NCBI RefSeq assembly: GCF_019059575.1
Contig: NW_024881619.1
Span: 930,001-994,000, forward strand
DNA length: 64,000 nucleotides
DNA from: Amphibalanus amphitrite
Lineage: Eukaryota > Arthropoda > Thecostraca > Balanomorpha > Balanidae
Reading direction: 5' to 3'
The notes beneath the pieces were generated by a model. The model was not told the DNA's origin. It saw only the letters and a list, made by a program, of their open reading frames with translations, and ran no database searches. Shown here piece after piece: positions 1 through 11,230 of this stretch. The translations under genes and the position numbers were made by a program. Numbering within the stretch: position 1 is the stretch's first letter; every line of letters starts with the position of its first letter.

Positions 1-1371
1 CCGATGGCTGCAGGGCAAGAGATAAATAAGTGTTCCGAGAGCCGTCCAAGGGCATTGCATGCTCCATGAGTGTTTGGCATCTTTGCTTGCAGACGTTTGT
101 CGGTAAACGGCCGTTCACCTGGGAACCCCGCGAACAGGTTAGGGAGTGGAGCGTCTGAGCGGCCGGTACATTGAACTCTTGGTGCAGCAACAAACAGAGA
201 GGCGCGTGCATAATTTAATGCATGGTTATCATGGTGTAAGGCTTTGTGTGAGCCAGAGGACAGATGTTCCTAAAAGGGTGTGTATTGTGAACAATTTTTT
301 AGTGTGAACAATTATAAATTCTAATCCCCGTAGCAGTCATATTCGCTCAAGAAGGTGAGGCTGCAAATTGGGAGGGGTTGCTGATGGGATCACTTGTCCT
401 AAAGTCCTTATATGTTAAGGTGCAAAGTCGCTACATTATGTCTTGTTGATGTCGCAACGAGGACATAAGCAACAGAATATTAGATCTACCTACGAGCAGT
501 TCTATTTGTATTGTCCTTACCGCCAGGCGCCACATTATCATGAGTATGCTACATGTATATGTACCATTGAACATAGCTGTATAAATGGATGTACCTCTAG
601 AATTGACTTACCTTGGTTTAAATTCTCATTTAGTTTCCGAGTGAGTCCGTGGCTGGAGTCTAAATGCCCAAATGAAATTCAGACGCTTGAGGTACGTACA
701 GGTCTCGCGGGTTTTAGCGGTAGGTTTTGCACCTAGAAAATTTAGTGTACTTCAGGCTATATCTTCGTCGTCTTAAGCTTTTAAGTGTTGAAGATGCGAT
801 CGACTTGTTGGGTAACAAGCCGGCCATGATCGTGTAAAATGGCTTCATCGTAGATCGATTAGTTTCTGAGATATAACCGGAAATGTAAAAGTGCAAAACC
901 TACCGCTTAATCTCGCGAGACCTGTACCTACCTACCATGACCATCAAACGCACCGAAGACAGTTTTTCATGGACCTATAATCCATATGCAATGTGTGAAA
1001 AGATAAGTGTCAACGTACAATGCACATATGTCCATTTTTTAACTTTAGTCCAATGGATGACCGATCGCGGCAAGTTACATGAATAATAATTCGTTTTCCC
1101 TTATATCGCATGTCTGGGCTCATTGGTATAATTGTCCGAATAAATGAAACGGCTATTAAGGGAAGATGGGGGAACACCGCCCTTTGGGGAACAGCGCCCA
1201 CCCCGATATCAGAAATATGAAAAGGTCTTGGGCGACAGCTGACTGTCTTCTGGCAGCGTGACGTCAACAGAAGTGCAGGCATGGGCAGTGCACCGCATTG
1301 TTTTAGGTGATTTGCGAGAAATTCCGAATTTTACGTTTCGTGAATACTTTTTTATACTTTTTGTAGCATAA
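1..1371. other. Unassigned AT-rich sequence
   Basis: No coding region, RNA gene or recognisable mobile-element terminus was found. Open frames here are short and show no family motif. It may lie upstream of, or in a 5' intron of, the sulfotransferase-like gene, whose N-terminal exons were not identified. Confidence 0.4.
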
Positions 1372-2566
1372 TTAACCCGGCCAGGCACGGGGGTAATCCC
1401 AACCACCGCAGCCCGGGGAGGGCGTTTTTCGCCCCCCCCCCCCCTCCACCTGTCTAACTTCGTAAATAAGGGAGAGCTACGGAAAAAAGCGATACCAAAC
1501 GAAAGGTCCTTACGAGACGATTCTAAAGCACCTAAAAATTTTGACCTCAGGTCAATTTTCAAGGTCAGAGGTCAAGGTCAAAGGCAAAAACCGGCACATG
1601 TGTAGTAATCTCAAAGTAAGCGTTCTGGACGACGGCAGAATGCATAAAACTGGCAAAATTGGTTGTCAAACGAAAAAAGAGAATCTGAGGATTCTGTAAA
1701 TATGGTCAAAATCAAAGGTCAATGTCAAGGTCATGCTTAAACTTGACCTTAAACTTTGCACTTTTTCGCACATCTTGCGTGCTAATTTCCAAAATGTTTG
1801 AAATGTTTTGAGGCTTAGTCCCTATTTGTGGATCATCTTACGACACAAGGCTGCGCAAAGGTCAAGGTCACAGAAAAGTATCCCTGCTAGAGGCTATTTC
1901 ACTGATTCAAGCTAGTAATAATAAATAAGACAATTTTGCCATCCGGAGGTTCTAAATAAAGGATTAGAGGAAATGGATGCCAGATTCGTGATCAGCGGGT
2001 ACGAATCCATCATAAACGACCTTTCGTATGTCAAGGTCAACCAAAGGTCATTCGAGGTCACATGAGGTCAACATAAAAATTGACCTTTTCCAAACAAAAT
2101 ATATATCATTCGACGCGGCTTGACAAGGCGAATGCGATGGTACCACTGCCGTAGCTCTAGGGCCATTTTTGTCGAAGTTATTTGCGAAAAACTAAAACCA
2201 CATTTCGGGGTCGTTGACCTGACCTCTGACCTCAGGTCACCAAAAGTATTTTTCTATTTTTCTCTAGGTCAAATTCTACACAACCGTGCTCGTAATTTGT
2301 CTTTATCTCTAAAACTCTATTTTTAGCAGCTGTTTGAAGTTCGCGTCTGTGACGCCGAAGTTTGCCGTGCAGGGGTCTAGAAAAATCGACCCTGTGACGT
2401 CATCAAGGGGGCTAGGTCCAAATTTTTTACTTCAGAAGATGTCAAATTGATGGAAAAAAGATGCTAAAAGTTTCGCTTTCCTATCTCTAAGCGTTCGGGA
2501 GCTATCGCAAATATTCGCCAGGGGGGGGGGGGCGAAAAACGCCCCACGGGCCCGCGAGGGTTAACA
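1372..2566. repeat. AGGTCA-rich MITE-like element, copy A
   Basis: The stretch opens with TTAACCCGGCCAGGCACGGG and closes with GGGCCCGCGAGGGTTAA, so the ends are imperfect inverted repeats starting TTAACCC. Both ends carry C- or G-runs (near 1433-1445 and 2521-2533). The interior holds many AGGTCA or TGACCT hexamers, often as TCAAGGTCA or as abutting and overlapping half-sites (for example 1560-1590, 1722-1732, 1858-1868, 2030-2090, 2213-2240). No protein is encoded. It is clearly paralogous over its whole length to 25145-26327. Classification as a non-autonomous DNA element is inference from the termini. Confidence 0.6.
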
Positions 2567-3066
2567 GAAGAAAACTTATCTCATTTGACAGACATTAAAT
2601 AGTCCTGAAGTAGTATTTTTTGCCATATTTAGAATTCAACCAAGCACTACGTGCTCCTGCTCGAGCGAAATTTTTGTCGTGCTGCCATATTGAAGGATTT
2701 TTAGAAAAATGGGGTAACACCACCCACTTGGGAAATTTGGTACTTAATAGCGCATTTTGACACCTAACCCAGGAGTGGCGCAAATCGAATCAAAGAAATC
2801 ACATGTTAAAATTAGTCGCCGAAATTTCTACCATTCTACTTATAAGGTATACGGCCTTGGTTCTACGTAAGACTTCGCTCGCTCGTAAATCGTAATTAAT
2901 GTTCCTCGGAATCCGTGCAGAAGCGCTGACCAGCAGTATACCAGGTACCTACTTTCTATATATGGTTCTCATCTTCTTTGCATCTGAAAAGGTGCATATT
3001 GAAATATCACATGTATGTTCCTCGCCACATAGGTACCATTGTTCACCGACGGCCTCAATTTCACAG
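2567..3066. other. Unassigned, intron-like
   Basis: Nothing recognisable apart from the splice-acceptor context (pyrimidines then CACAG) at its right edge, which opens the first sulfotransferase exon found. Confidence 0.35.
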
Positions 3067-3171
3067 GACATTAAAATGCAATAACATTGACGGCATCATA
3101 AGGGCAAGACTGCAATATCGAAGCAAGCGAATCAAAGAAGCATGCGAAATTTATGGATTCAAGCCAGAGGG
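3067..3171 (+). CDS. Sulfotransferase-like exon a
   Basis: Acceptor ...TTTCACAG precedes 3067 and donor GTGAGT follows 3171. The exon starts with the third base of a split codon and ends with two bases of the next. It encodes the lysine/arginine-rich stretch ending CEIYGFKPEG that precedes the catalytic core. An exon ending with two codon bases should exist upstream. Confidence 0.75.
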
Positions 3172-6100
3172 GTGAGTTTTAACCTAACCGTGGTTATATT
3201 TGTAGGTATGAAAAGGAAAGATTTAAGAATAGCGAACATGTAGGAAGTACTCAGTCAGTCTGTGTCATTCAGAAAAAGATCAAAGGTACACTTACGCATA
3301 GTCACTAGGTAAGCATTTCTGAGTAATGAGTAATACATAGAATATGGCCTAAAGCCGTACTTTTGGTAAGGTATAGGTGCACACTGCACTCTCTACCAGT
3401 TTTTGACAGGCACGTGTCACCAAGGTAATGCATAGGTACAACAGTGCCTATATCGATGGGGAGTCACCTCACCACATCGAAATCCAAGGACATCGACGTC
3501 ACCGACAAAGGTCACACCTTCCTTGGCTGGCGCTGTGTTCCCTGATTGCAGGTATAAGTGGATGGGCGATGTGCACGTAGACGATATTGTCTGGACGAGA
3601 CTACCTAAGGTCGCGACAACTTTCATGACGACCATTATCCTCCGAAGGATATTGAAAAACGCCACATTAGAGGTAAATCCATCGGGGAATCAAGTGCTCT
3701 GCATACCTCATAGGATAAATGTTCATTAGATAGGGTAAGGGGAGGCAGCTTCGTGGAAAACTACAAATCTTCCTCCAGAGCCAACATTTTGCGTTGGTAT
3801 GCAAAGGCTGAAGCATGTCTAGCACGACCATTTCATTGCACACGCTACAGGCACGTAGCCAGGATCTTGCTCAGGGAGGGGCCACAGGTCGCGACCTAGT
3901 GTTGTACCCCCTCCAAAAAAGGAAAACTCCTCGGATTTGGCGCACTATTCTGGAGGGTTTGCTATAGTTTTTTCCTATCTTGCTTATGGTCCTTCTTAGT
4001 TCACTGTATAGTTTGTGAATTTTTCGCAAATGCATTAAAAAAAGACGTTTTTGCTAACTTCGTACGTAGGGTCATAACTTCAATTATCTTTCGATGATAA
4101 TAAACAAGCGTTTGTCTTGGGATGCCGTAAACGCGGGAAGCTTTGCTAGTGAATCTAGCCTCTTTCAACAGCCGTCAGCGCATCTCGCATGTTGTCTTTA
4201 GACCATACCTAACTGATGTTTTCTTTCCTTGCCCGTGGCTAAGCATAAAAGACAATATTGTCTACCAAAAGCAGTGAGAAATGACTGTGCCATGTTTGCT
4301 GATTTATATCAGATATGCCGCTAAACACAGGCATTGTAAAATTCACAAAATGCCCCGGCACCTGGTTTATAAAACGCCCATACCATTTTCAGTCACAGCC
4401 ATAGAGTTGCGGCTACTAAATTACTTATGGAGCGGGGTGCTGGTTTTACTGTGGAGGAGAAAGGTACGAAGGTTTAAATGAACCCAGAAAAAGAAGATTT
4501 GACCTCGAAAAATATACATACTTTAAGTTATACCATGTAAACAAAACGAGGGACAACTGCCTACCAGAAAGGTACTCCGCCTACTGCCCGAGCCCCACAG
4601 GATGAGATGGTTGACAGCGCTGCGCTGCAAGTTTTCAGATTTCTGAGAAATTGCGAATCACGAAGTTGAGGATTTCACGAAGTTACCTCTCCTTACCCTA
4701 GGTATACTTCTGATAACAAATGAAGGATTTGTCACCATGCTATCGCGGATTGCCTAGCCTCAGACTCAGATTTTGTGTAGGTAGCATGGCGGTGCCAGCT
4801 ACCCCCTAAGAAGAATACCCCAGAATATCCCTGAAAGAAGCTGGGCGTAGGTTAAAAACGATCCCTTCCGTCTCGGCACTGGCTAAGGGATACCTATATT
4901 TCGAAAGTTCCACACTCCGCTCTCTGAAAGAAATTTTAACGTAATGGTGGGACATTCATTTTAAAAGCCCTCTTTCTTTAAAAACCCACTTTAAAAACCC
5001 ATCAAAGCACGGCATATTCCACCGTTTATATGTTTAATATGTATGTGTAGCCACTCCCGCCTACCGCCATGCATGCGTTAGGTATAGATCAGACATGTGC
5101 ATGGATCCGAGCGATGGATCTATGATCTCAGTGGATCTCGAAGCAAACTGCAGGTTAGGATCAATGATCCCATCGGATCCGGCGTGAACAATTGTCTTGG
5201 ATCTATGATTCTCATACGATCTGACGATAAATCATGTTTGTCATCTGACATAATAATCTGACGATAAATCTGACGATGTCACCATGTTTTATAAGGATTT
5301 CTACTTTCTATGTCAATAAGTGCCACAAAACTATGGACTAAGACGCACACTTAAACAACAAACAGAACGGTTGTGAGTTGCACAAGTGTTTTTGGGGGGA
5401 TTTCTGTGTTGACAAAAATAAGTGAGGATCTATTATCTCACTGGATCTCAAGCAAATATGAGACTCGGACCTGTGATCACTACGGATCTCTCGATAAATT
5501 AGAGCTGGATCTATGATCCCGGTGGATCTGAGGACTGAGATTAGGATCCGTGGGATCAGATCCCAGATCCATTTTCTTGGATCGATGCACATGTCTGATA
5601 TAGGTATGTATAAAGGTCAAATCGAATTGGTACTCAGATACAGTATGCGTGTCGCATCGTCATTACTTTTCAGTGCTCCTCGAGCTGTCACGCCCGGCTG
5701 GAAGCTACGACCTCCAGTGACAGTCGCATTCACGACGAGCTGATCGGTATCCGGCCGGACGGCCCCGGCGGCTCGCTGCTCATCGTCAGAAGGCCCTACG
5801 ACCGGCTCGTCTCGGCGTTCCTCGACAAAATAGCCGGGTAACGGCTGGGCCGCTGTTGTCGTTGGTATATAGTTGCCGTGCGAGATATTTGCATGAAGAT
5901 GAGGATACAGAATAAAGCAATTAACACTCAGGTTTGAGGTTGCAATCGAAAGGCAATAAGTTGGCCAACAAACTAGCCCGGGGAATGACCTTTATGACTA
6001 CATCATAAATTATTATGTAACACGGAATGATTGACAATGAAAATCGCTTGACTAACGTGTATTACCGGGACGTTTCCAAATCAGCTGGTTCATTTGACCA

Positions 6101-9100
6101 CATATTTTTTTCGGTGTTCGCTAAACTTGATAATGTAACATCACGGTTGGGACCGGCATTCTACCAGAAGTTGAGACGCCTCGATCGAGTCAGACTAAAA
6201 TTGCATGCTTATTGCGTAACATACAAGTACCTACAGGGTGCTGACTTAACCCGCGCACCGACGGGGGTCTGCGCCACCTTCGCACCGACGCACAGTGGGG
6301 ATTTTTCCGATCTAGCACGTATTTATTCGTAGAGGGCAAACCATAGGTAGAATTGTAGCCAGATTGTGCACAGATGTTGGCTGGTGTGTCCTGGTGAGAA
6401 TTTTACCTGTAAATGTGCATAATCAACATAGTACAGGGGGTTCAATTGGACCCCCCGCTCAGCCGTTTGGCCCCTGATCAAGCTAGAGCTTCGCGGAAAA
6501 GTCAAGCGTGCTGCCTATGACGAAATGAGGCCGAATATATCCAATTTCAAAGTCCAAAGTCGTAAGCTGACTTTCCAAGTCAGTTTAATGACCCAACTAA
6601 AGTTGGGAAATCGAGACCTCTTGAAACTTCGCAAAGTTAGGGTGTTACGGGGTATTTTGGGGTGCTGATCACGAATTTCATGTTAGTTTTGATCACAGAC
6701 GATGTCTTTATGCATTTAGGCCAGGTCGGGTCAGGTCAGGTTAGATCAACTAGTAGGCGTCCTGCCGGCCATCCATAGAAGTGTCACCTACTACTGATAG
6801 CTTCGTAACATGGAACGAAGGCACCAGAACTACTTCGTAAATATTCCAATGGCTGCTAAAATCGAAATCAGCACCAAAAACTACCCTAGAAACAAGTAAA
6901 ACTCGAAAAAGTGGACCAAGGTCATCAAAAGGTCAATGACCTTGACTTGACCTTCACGTGACCTTGACACCCACCATTATGCATAGCACCAACATCATTT
7001 CACATATTTGAACGTTTAAAACCACAAAAAAGACTGGAAACCGCGGATAATGTGAGCTGGCATACGCCGAATCGCGATTCCGGCCAAACATAGTCTCGAG
7101 AAATATGCCACAGGTCAAAGGTCAGTTGGGTCAGAGTCATGAAATTTTTAGGTTAGATGTAAAATTGATGATCTCGAGGGCACCAAAAGTTTCGGCGCGA
7201 TCGGCCGCTTTTTGCGCGAGTAATTTGCGGAAAACCATGGGGTTTTATCCGACCCCTTCCCCCTCCCCCTCCCCACAAGTGCGATGGTTAATAAGGTTAC
7301 GGTATGTATAATTTACGCTTGTCATCCTATTCCTAATGAATGTGTCTCAGAAAATATGCATCATATAAATCACGAAGTAAAATTATTCGCCTATGTCCGG
7401 AACATGCTGTTTGCCCTAGCGCTCCTCGAGTGGGGTGTTAAGATACTCTAATGTGAATATTCCGTGTTCAGGCAAGTTTCGGCAGCCAAACTAGGCGTTG
7501 TCTTGTGCAGGAGAAAGTGGCGAATTCGATAGGATATATTTCGGAGTGGAAAAGTGTGGAGAACATTGTTGATTTCCTACATTTATTTAGAATACCATTC
7601 CTTCAATATGGTGTCTGTAAGGTTTTTTTGTAAAGGGCATTTTTGTGACCTTAGTAAGGTTGTGGCATACTTTCTGTTTGCCATTCCATTCCTAATAAAG
7701 GAGCCTTTCAGATGATATGCAACTTTAAGACCTCGCAAGATTAAAACCAACAGAACAGGACAATGAAATTGAGCTATACTTTCGGGCCTTGCTGAGCCCA
7801 TTGAGTAATCACGCATGAGTGTGAACTTTGGGCGCATTTTTCCTAGTTTTGCTGTGGACATACAGATAAAACAATGCCATATAAGAAAAATTAAGACATT
7901 TCGTAGCCCTACTGACACAAAAAATAAACAAAAATCCAAAAAATATTTTTTGAATTAATAGGCGCTAGATCGGAAAAAACCCACTGTGCGACGGGGGGGG
8001 GGCGGATGACCGCCCCCCCCCCCTGAGATCTCGAGAACGAAGCAAGATAGCGACAAGCGGTAAACGGCATCGGATACGCACGGTCAAGATCTACAATTTT
8101 TACTAAGGTCATTTTCAGGTCAGGTCAAAGATGACGTCACAGGGGTCGAAAAAGTCAAAATGGCGGCGCTAGATATGGAGAGAGTTTTTCTCGAATAACT
8201 TTCGAATTAGTCAAGATAGAAACAAACTAAGGGCATCATCGTGATCCTCTCGTCAATCCGCATCGAATGATATATATGTTGACCTCGAAAGGTCAAGGTC
8301 AAAGGTTGACCTCAGGTCACGTGACCTCGAGGTCATCATGTATATCATTCGATGCGTCTTGACAAGCTGAACACAATGAGACCATCCACGCGTCTGTATC
8401 TTGTTCCTGTACGGAGTTATTGGCCAAAAACCTTTGGTGACCTTTGATGACGTCACATGACCTCACAGCTGCCCAACAGCAAAACAGACCTCAAGGTAGT
8501 GAAGGTTGATCGTATATGAAGTCATGTATGGTATATGTGGCCATTCCGACCCGTTTTAGTGGTAAAAACAGGGAGTTGATTTTTCCCCCATTGACTTATA
8601 ATGGGGAGGTCGCGAAATTGACCTGACCTTAGGTCACCGATATCAAAATTCCGAGATATACAAATTGTAGCTACTAATGACCTAATAACATCCTGCGACT
8701 TTCAAAGGCCTCCGACATCTACTGTAGCTCTGGCACGGTGACAAAGTTGCAAAAAAGTGACTTGAGGTTGGGTCATTCAAAGTGACCTGGTGACCTGACC
8801 TTGAAAGGTAGGAGGCTCAAACTTGCACACCATGTGTAAAATGGATGAGGTTATAGTCATAGCAAATTTCGCGGCGCTACGCGCCGCGGTTTTCCCGCTA
8901 TTCGCGAAAAACCTCAGGGGGGGGGGGCGGATATCCGCCCCCCCCGTCGGTGCGCGGGTTAAAATGACACTCCACGACTGAAGCCATTCAGCGGCTCCTT
9001 ACGCCGCTTAGGTAGATTCTGAAAGCCAGCACAACTCACCCACGGACTCACATTGAAAAGTCCAATGAAGGAGTATGTGGCCCAGGAATTGTTAGGCATG

Positions 9101-9967
9101 TGATGGACCTGGCATGATAATACATGTAGCAAATGACCGATTAAGTATTTAAAAAAAAAACAATGAAATAAACCCTTTTCAGAGATGACCCTATGCAGCT
9201 CTGGGATAAAATCAAGCGGATATCAGGGAGGGCGAATTCGACGGGACCACCGACTTTCGCCGAATTCGTCAACTTCGTGATCTGGCAGGACGATACTGAC
9301 GATCTGATGGATGGACACTGGGATACTCAGGTGAGAAGCAACTAAAACTTTTTATCTTAACTCGCAACCTGCCTGGGAGAGAGTGGGCAATTTATCCCCA
9401 CAGATAGGTACGCTTTTACGCAAATAACATCTCCCAAACACCGGCACTTCTGCGCATCTATTCATAGGTATTTTTTTGCGAGGAAAGATGTTTAGATTTC
9501 TCCAAAAATTTCATAGATCTTGTTAACATTTGGCAAATTTTCTTCGCAAATGTGTGTTTTTTTTTTTTAAAGTATGGATGAACTTTGTAAAGTCGTTTGA
9601 GGAGGCACGGGAACTTTCACATCGATCGCATTATTAGTTCTCGAGTTAGCGCTGATCAGGCCACCTTGGGCGGCCTTCGCCCTGGCTGTCGCTGATCTTA
9701 CCGAGCGGGTGATTCCCACAGGAGCGTCTGAGCCGCGTGTGCGAGCGCGACTACCAGTACATCGTGCAGCTGGAGACGCTGGAGGAGGAGCTGCCGTACG
9801 TGCTGCGCCGGCTGGGCCTGGAGACGGAGGCGCGCCACCCGGTCACCTCGCGGAACGCCAGCCCGCGCCGCTACGACACCGGCCACTACCTGGACCAGCT
9901 GACCGAGGCCCAGCTGGCCCGGCTGGACACCGTCTATCGAATGGACATCATACTGTTCAATGGCTGA
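3067..9967 (+). CDS. Carbohydrate sulfotransferase-like gene, five 3' exons
   Basis: Five exons (3067-3171, 3552-3672, 5674-5837, 9183-9330, 9722-9967) join in one frame with matching phases and AG/GT borders. They give 260 residues and a TGA stop. Sulfotransferases of the Sulfotransfer_2 type move sulfate from PAPS to glycans, usually as Golgi type II membrane proteins. Visible landmarks in order are: a C-x-x-YG segment preceding the core; LPKVATTF, in the position of the 5'-phosphosulfate-binding loop; VRRPYDRLVSAFLDK, matching the 3'-phosphate-binding R...S motif; a TFxEFVxF...HW segment; and a C-terminal VETLEEE-like plus LT..QL..L...Y..D..LF block. The N-terminal signal-anchor exon was not found and may lie upstream or outside the window. 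Introns 3 and 4 are packed with MITEs. The loop reads KVATT rather than the more usual KVGST or KVAST, so the exact substrate class is unknown. Confidence 0.82.
3552..3672 (+). CDS. Sulfotransferase-like exon b (PAPS-binding loop)
   Basis: Acceptor GATTGCAG and donor GTAAAT bound it. It completes the split codon from exon a and ends in phase 0. It carries LPKVATTF, where the PAPS 5'-phosphosulfate loop is expected. Confidence 0.8.
3673..5085. other. Intron sequence, no gene
   Basis: This is the left part of the third intron. Around 3850-3900 is a GGCACGTAGCCAGGATCTTGC-type stretch followed by a purine-rich run that looks like an old repeat fragment, but no boundaries could be set. Nothing else was recognised. 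Confidence 0.4.
5086..5600. mobile_element. hAT-like MITE with GGATC repeats
   Basis: Perfect 7-bp direct repeats TAGGTAT flank it (5079-5085 and 5601-5607). The inverted ends share ATCAGACATGTGCAT followed by one mismatch and GATCC. The interior is filled with GGATCT, GATCC and GATCTATGATC motifs on both strands, and there is no ORF. The target duplication length and the subterminal short repeats fit a non-autonomous hAT-type element. It lies in intron 3 of the sulfotransferase-like gene. Confidence 0.7.
5674..5837 (+). CDS. Sulfotransferase-like exon c (3'-phosphate motif)
   Basis: Acceptor ACTTTTCAG precedes 5674 and donor GTAACG follows 5837. It begins in phase 0 and ends with two bases (GG) completed by exon d. 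It encodes LLIVRRPYDRLVSAFLDK, the PAPS 3'-phosphate-binding segment and the strongest family signal in the gene. Confidence 0.88.
6246..7295. repeat. AGGTCA-rich MITE-like element, copy B
   Basis: It opens with TTAACCCGCGCACCGACGGG at 6246, the reverse complement of the end of copy C near 8960. It ends near a C-run and GCGATGGTTAAT. AGGTCA/TGACCT motifs are dense at 6715-6745, 6915-6970 and 7110-7135. The block around 6960-7080 (CACCATTATGCATAGCACC) recurs at about 18975-19090. It lies in intron 4 of the sulfotransferase-like gene, and its right end is approximate. Confidence 0.5.
7296..7974. other. Intron sequence, no gene
   Basis: No recognised feature. A 118-codon minus-strand open frame at 7583-7939 shows no family motif and lies inside an intron. 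Confidence 0.35.
7975..8961. repeat. AGGTCA-rich MITE-like element, copy C
   Basis: The termini form an imperfect inverted repeat of about 45 bp. The left end has a GTGCGAC motif, a G-run, CGGATGACCG and a C-run; the right end is the inverted equivalent with GGATATCC, a C-run and GTCGGTGCGCGGGTTAA. The interior has dense TGACCT/AGGTCA motifs (8105-8120, 8280-8335, 8435-8465, 8615-8635, 8760-8810). There is no ORF. It lies in intron 4. Confidence 0.6.
9183..9330 (+). CDS. Sulfotransferase-like exon d
   Basis: Acceptor CCCTTTTCAG precedes 9183 and donor GTGAGA follows 9330. The first base completes a glycine codon split with exon c, and the exon ends in phase 0. It encodes PTFAEFVNFVIWQDD...GHWDTQ, the TFxEFV...HW block downstream of the 3'-phosphate motif in this family. 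Confidence 0.83.
9722..9967 (+). CDS. Sulfotransferase-like terminal exon
   Basis: Acceptor ATTCCCACAG precedes 9722 and the exon is in frame with exon d. It ends at TGA (9965-9967). It encodes YQYIVQLETLEEELP and a C-terminal LTEAQLARLDTVYRMDIILF segment typical of the family. Third positions are strikingly GC-rich, as in the neighbouring PAN-like gene and unlike the introns. Confidence 0.85.
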   Translation, partial: ERLSRVCERDYQYIVQLETLEEELPYVLRRLGLETEARHPVTSRNASPRRYDTGHYLDQLTEAQLARLDTVYRMDIILFNG

Positions 9968-10015
9968 CGCACGGAGCGGGAACGGCACAGTGCGCGCTCC
10001 GTTTTAATCGTCGAA

Positions 10016-10021
10016 AATAAA
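10016..10021 (+). terminator. Poly(A) signal AATAAA
   Basis: AATAAA lies 49 bases past the sulfotransferase stop codon, so the 3' UTR would be very short. Confidence 0.6.
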
Positions 10022-10164
10022 CGTACATGTCACCGCAGGACTTGTTCGGTCGAAAAGGAATACGACTCATTTTATCTTATAATGCTATACCGTAACTGCA
10101 ATACACCTAATCCCTGCGCATACATTCTGGTAAATATAGCATAAAGAGCTTTCTGCCACATCGA

Positions 10165-10170
10165 TTTATT
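10165..10170 (-). terminator. Candidate poly(A) signal for the PAN-like gene
   Basis: TTTATT on the plus strand is AATAAA on the minus strand, about 530 bases downstream of the PAN-like stop. It is a plausible but unproven 3' end for that transcript; the two genes are convergent. Confidence 0.35.
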
Positions 10171-10700
10171 GACTGATAATACACAATAACAGAGTACACT
10201 CAAGGACATGCAAGACCGCCGCGCTGGCCAGTCGTGCGCGAACAAGCAGCAGTCGCCAGTCGGCAACAAAAATCACATTTCATCCCTAAACAGCACTCAG
10301 CAGATCTTTTTAGTTTTCAGTCACTAAACAAAAAAGCCTCCAAAAACACATTTCCAAGGAACTTCAGTTGTCACAGAGCCACAGAGTTAAGGGTAACGTT
10401 AACGCGGCGGGCGGCAGCAGCGGCAGTGTGGGTCCAGTCCGACGGTCAACGACCGACCAACCCATATGTTTTGTCGCGACATCTGATCTCGATCATCCAG
10501 ATACTCAGCCCACCGACCCTTCATTCAAATACACCTCGTGAATATATGCCTACACATGCAAATGCACATCACCATGCAATGCCCTATTCATGTTCACTGT
10601 TCAGCCTCCACACTCTACACTCTACAGGCCCATTTGGTCTCTACTCTCCACACTCTACAACGTAAACACCGCACAGGTCGCATTGGCGTTACTAGTATAG

Positions 10701-11057
10701 TCATTTCCATCCGTCCACCCGGCGGCCACAGCGTCCGGCACCGGTCTCCGTCGAGCTGGAATGGCGCGCGTGCTGTACATAGTGCCACAGTGCCGCGCTC
10801 GGCTCCAGCCTCTCGGGCAGTGGCAGGACGTCGGTCAGCAGGCACAGGCCGGTGTCGAGGCTGTAGCCGTAGCCGAGGCAGGCCGGGTCGGCGCCGCAGA
10901 GGGCGCGGCACTCGCAGCCGCCGGCCGGCCGCGTCTCCAGCACGCTCGGCATCACGCCGTTCGCCGGATCCAGCGGCTGGAACGAAAAGAACGCCGGCGA
11001 GGCGCCGTTCGAGCGCGCCCCGCCGGTGGCCGTCAGAATCAGCAGCGGAAACAACAT
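10701..11057 (-). CDS. Secreted PAN/apple-like domain protein
   Basis: From the ATG at 11057 this frame encodes about 118 residues. A short hydrophobic N-terminus (MLFPLLILTATGG) looks like a signal peptide. A cysteine pattern follows (CECRALC, then AC, then CLL) with the phrase CLGYGYSLDTGLCLL, which resembles PAN/apple domains, extracellular modules that bind protein or carbohydrate. The region is GC-rich, like the neighbouring terminal sulfotransferase exon. A good acceptor (TTTTCTCTCAG on the minus strand) ends at 11074, so the sequence may be a second exon whose frame runs through this ATG; the alternative is a single-exon gene. Function beyond secretion and ligand binding cannot be stated. 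Confidence 0.5.
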   Translation of the reverse strand: MLFPLLILTATGGARSNGASPAFFSFQPLDPANGVMPSVLETRPAGGCECRALCGADPACLGYGYSLDTGLCLLTDVLPLPERLEPSAALWHYVQHARHSSSTETGAGRCGRRVDGWK

Positions 11058-11103
11058 GGCAGCTGGCCACACACTGAGAGAAAAGTATGTACACTATACG
11101 GTG

Positions 11104-11230
11104 AATTTTTACGAGCGAGCGAGCGCAGCGAGCGAAGCGAAGTCTTTTCAATATAACGAAAAAATCTCAGTATGAGCGGCCCGGCCCGGCCTGTAACGCT
11201 TTTGAGAGGCTTATATCTCAGCAACCGCTG
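11104..11230. repeat. GAGCGAGCG-type dispersed repeat, copy 1
   Basis: A GAGCGAGCGCAGCGAGCGAA run is followed by a TTTTCAATATAAC stretch and TCAGTATGAGCGGCCCGGCC. The same order recurs at about 12755-12838 and 12946-13060. It borders the 127-bp tandem repeat region on both sides. Confidence 0.6.

Noticed and set aside
627-691. Possible exon between an ATTTAG acceptor and a GAG|GTACGT donor
   Set aside because: Its phase does not fit the first identified sulfotransferase exon and its translation shows no family similarity.
3840-3900. GGCACGTAGCCAGGATCTTGC stretch as a transposon end
   Set aside because: Such stretches are common in animal repeats, but no inverted partner or target duplication could be found here.
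11058-11072. Start of the PAN-like protein at 11072
   Set aside because: That codon is GTG, not a normal start in animals. The first ATG in the frame is at 11057, or the frame enters through a splice site.
10615-11151. 178-codon minus frame overlapping the PAN-like gene
   Set aside because: Arg-rich shadow frame. The cysteine pattern and signal-like start are in the other frame.
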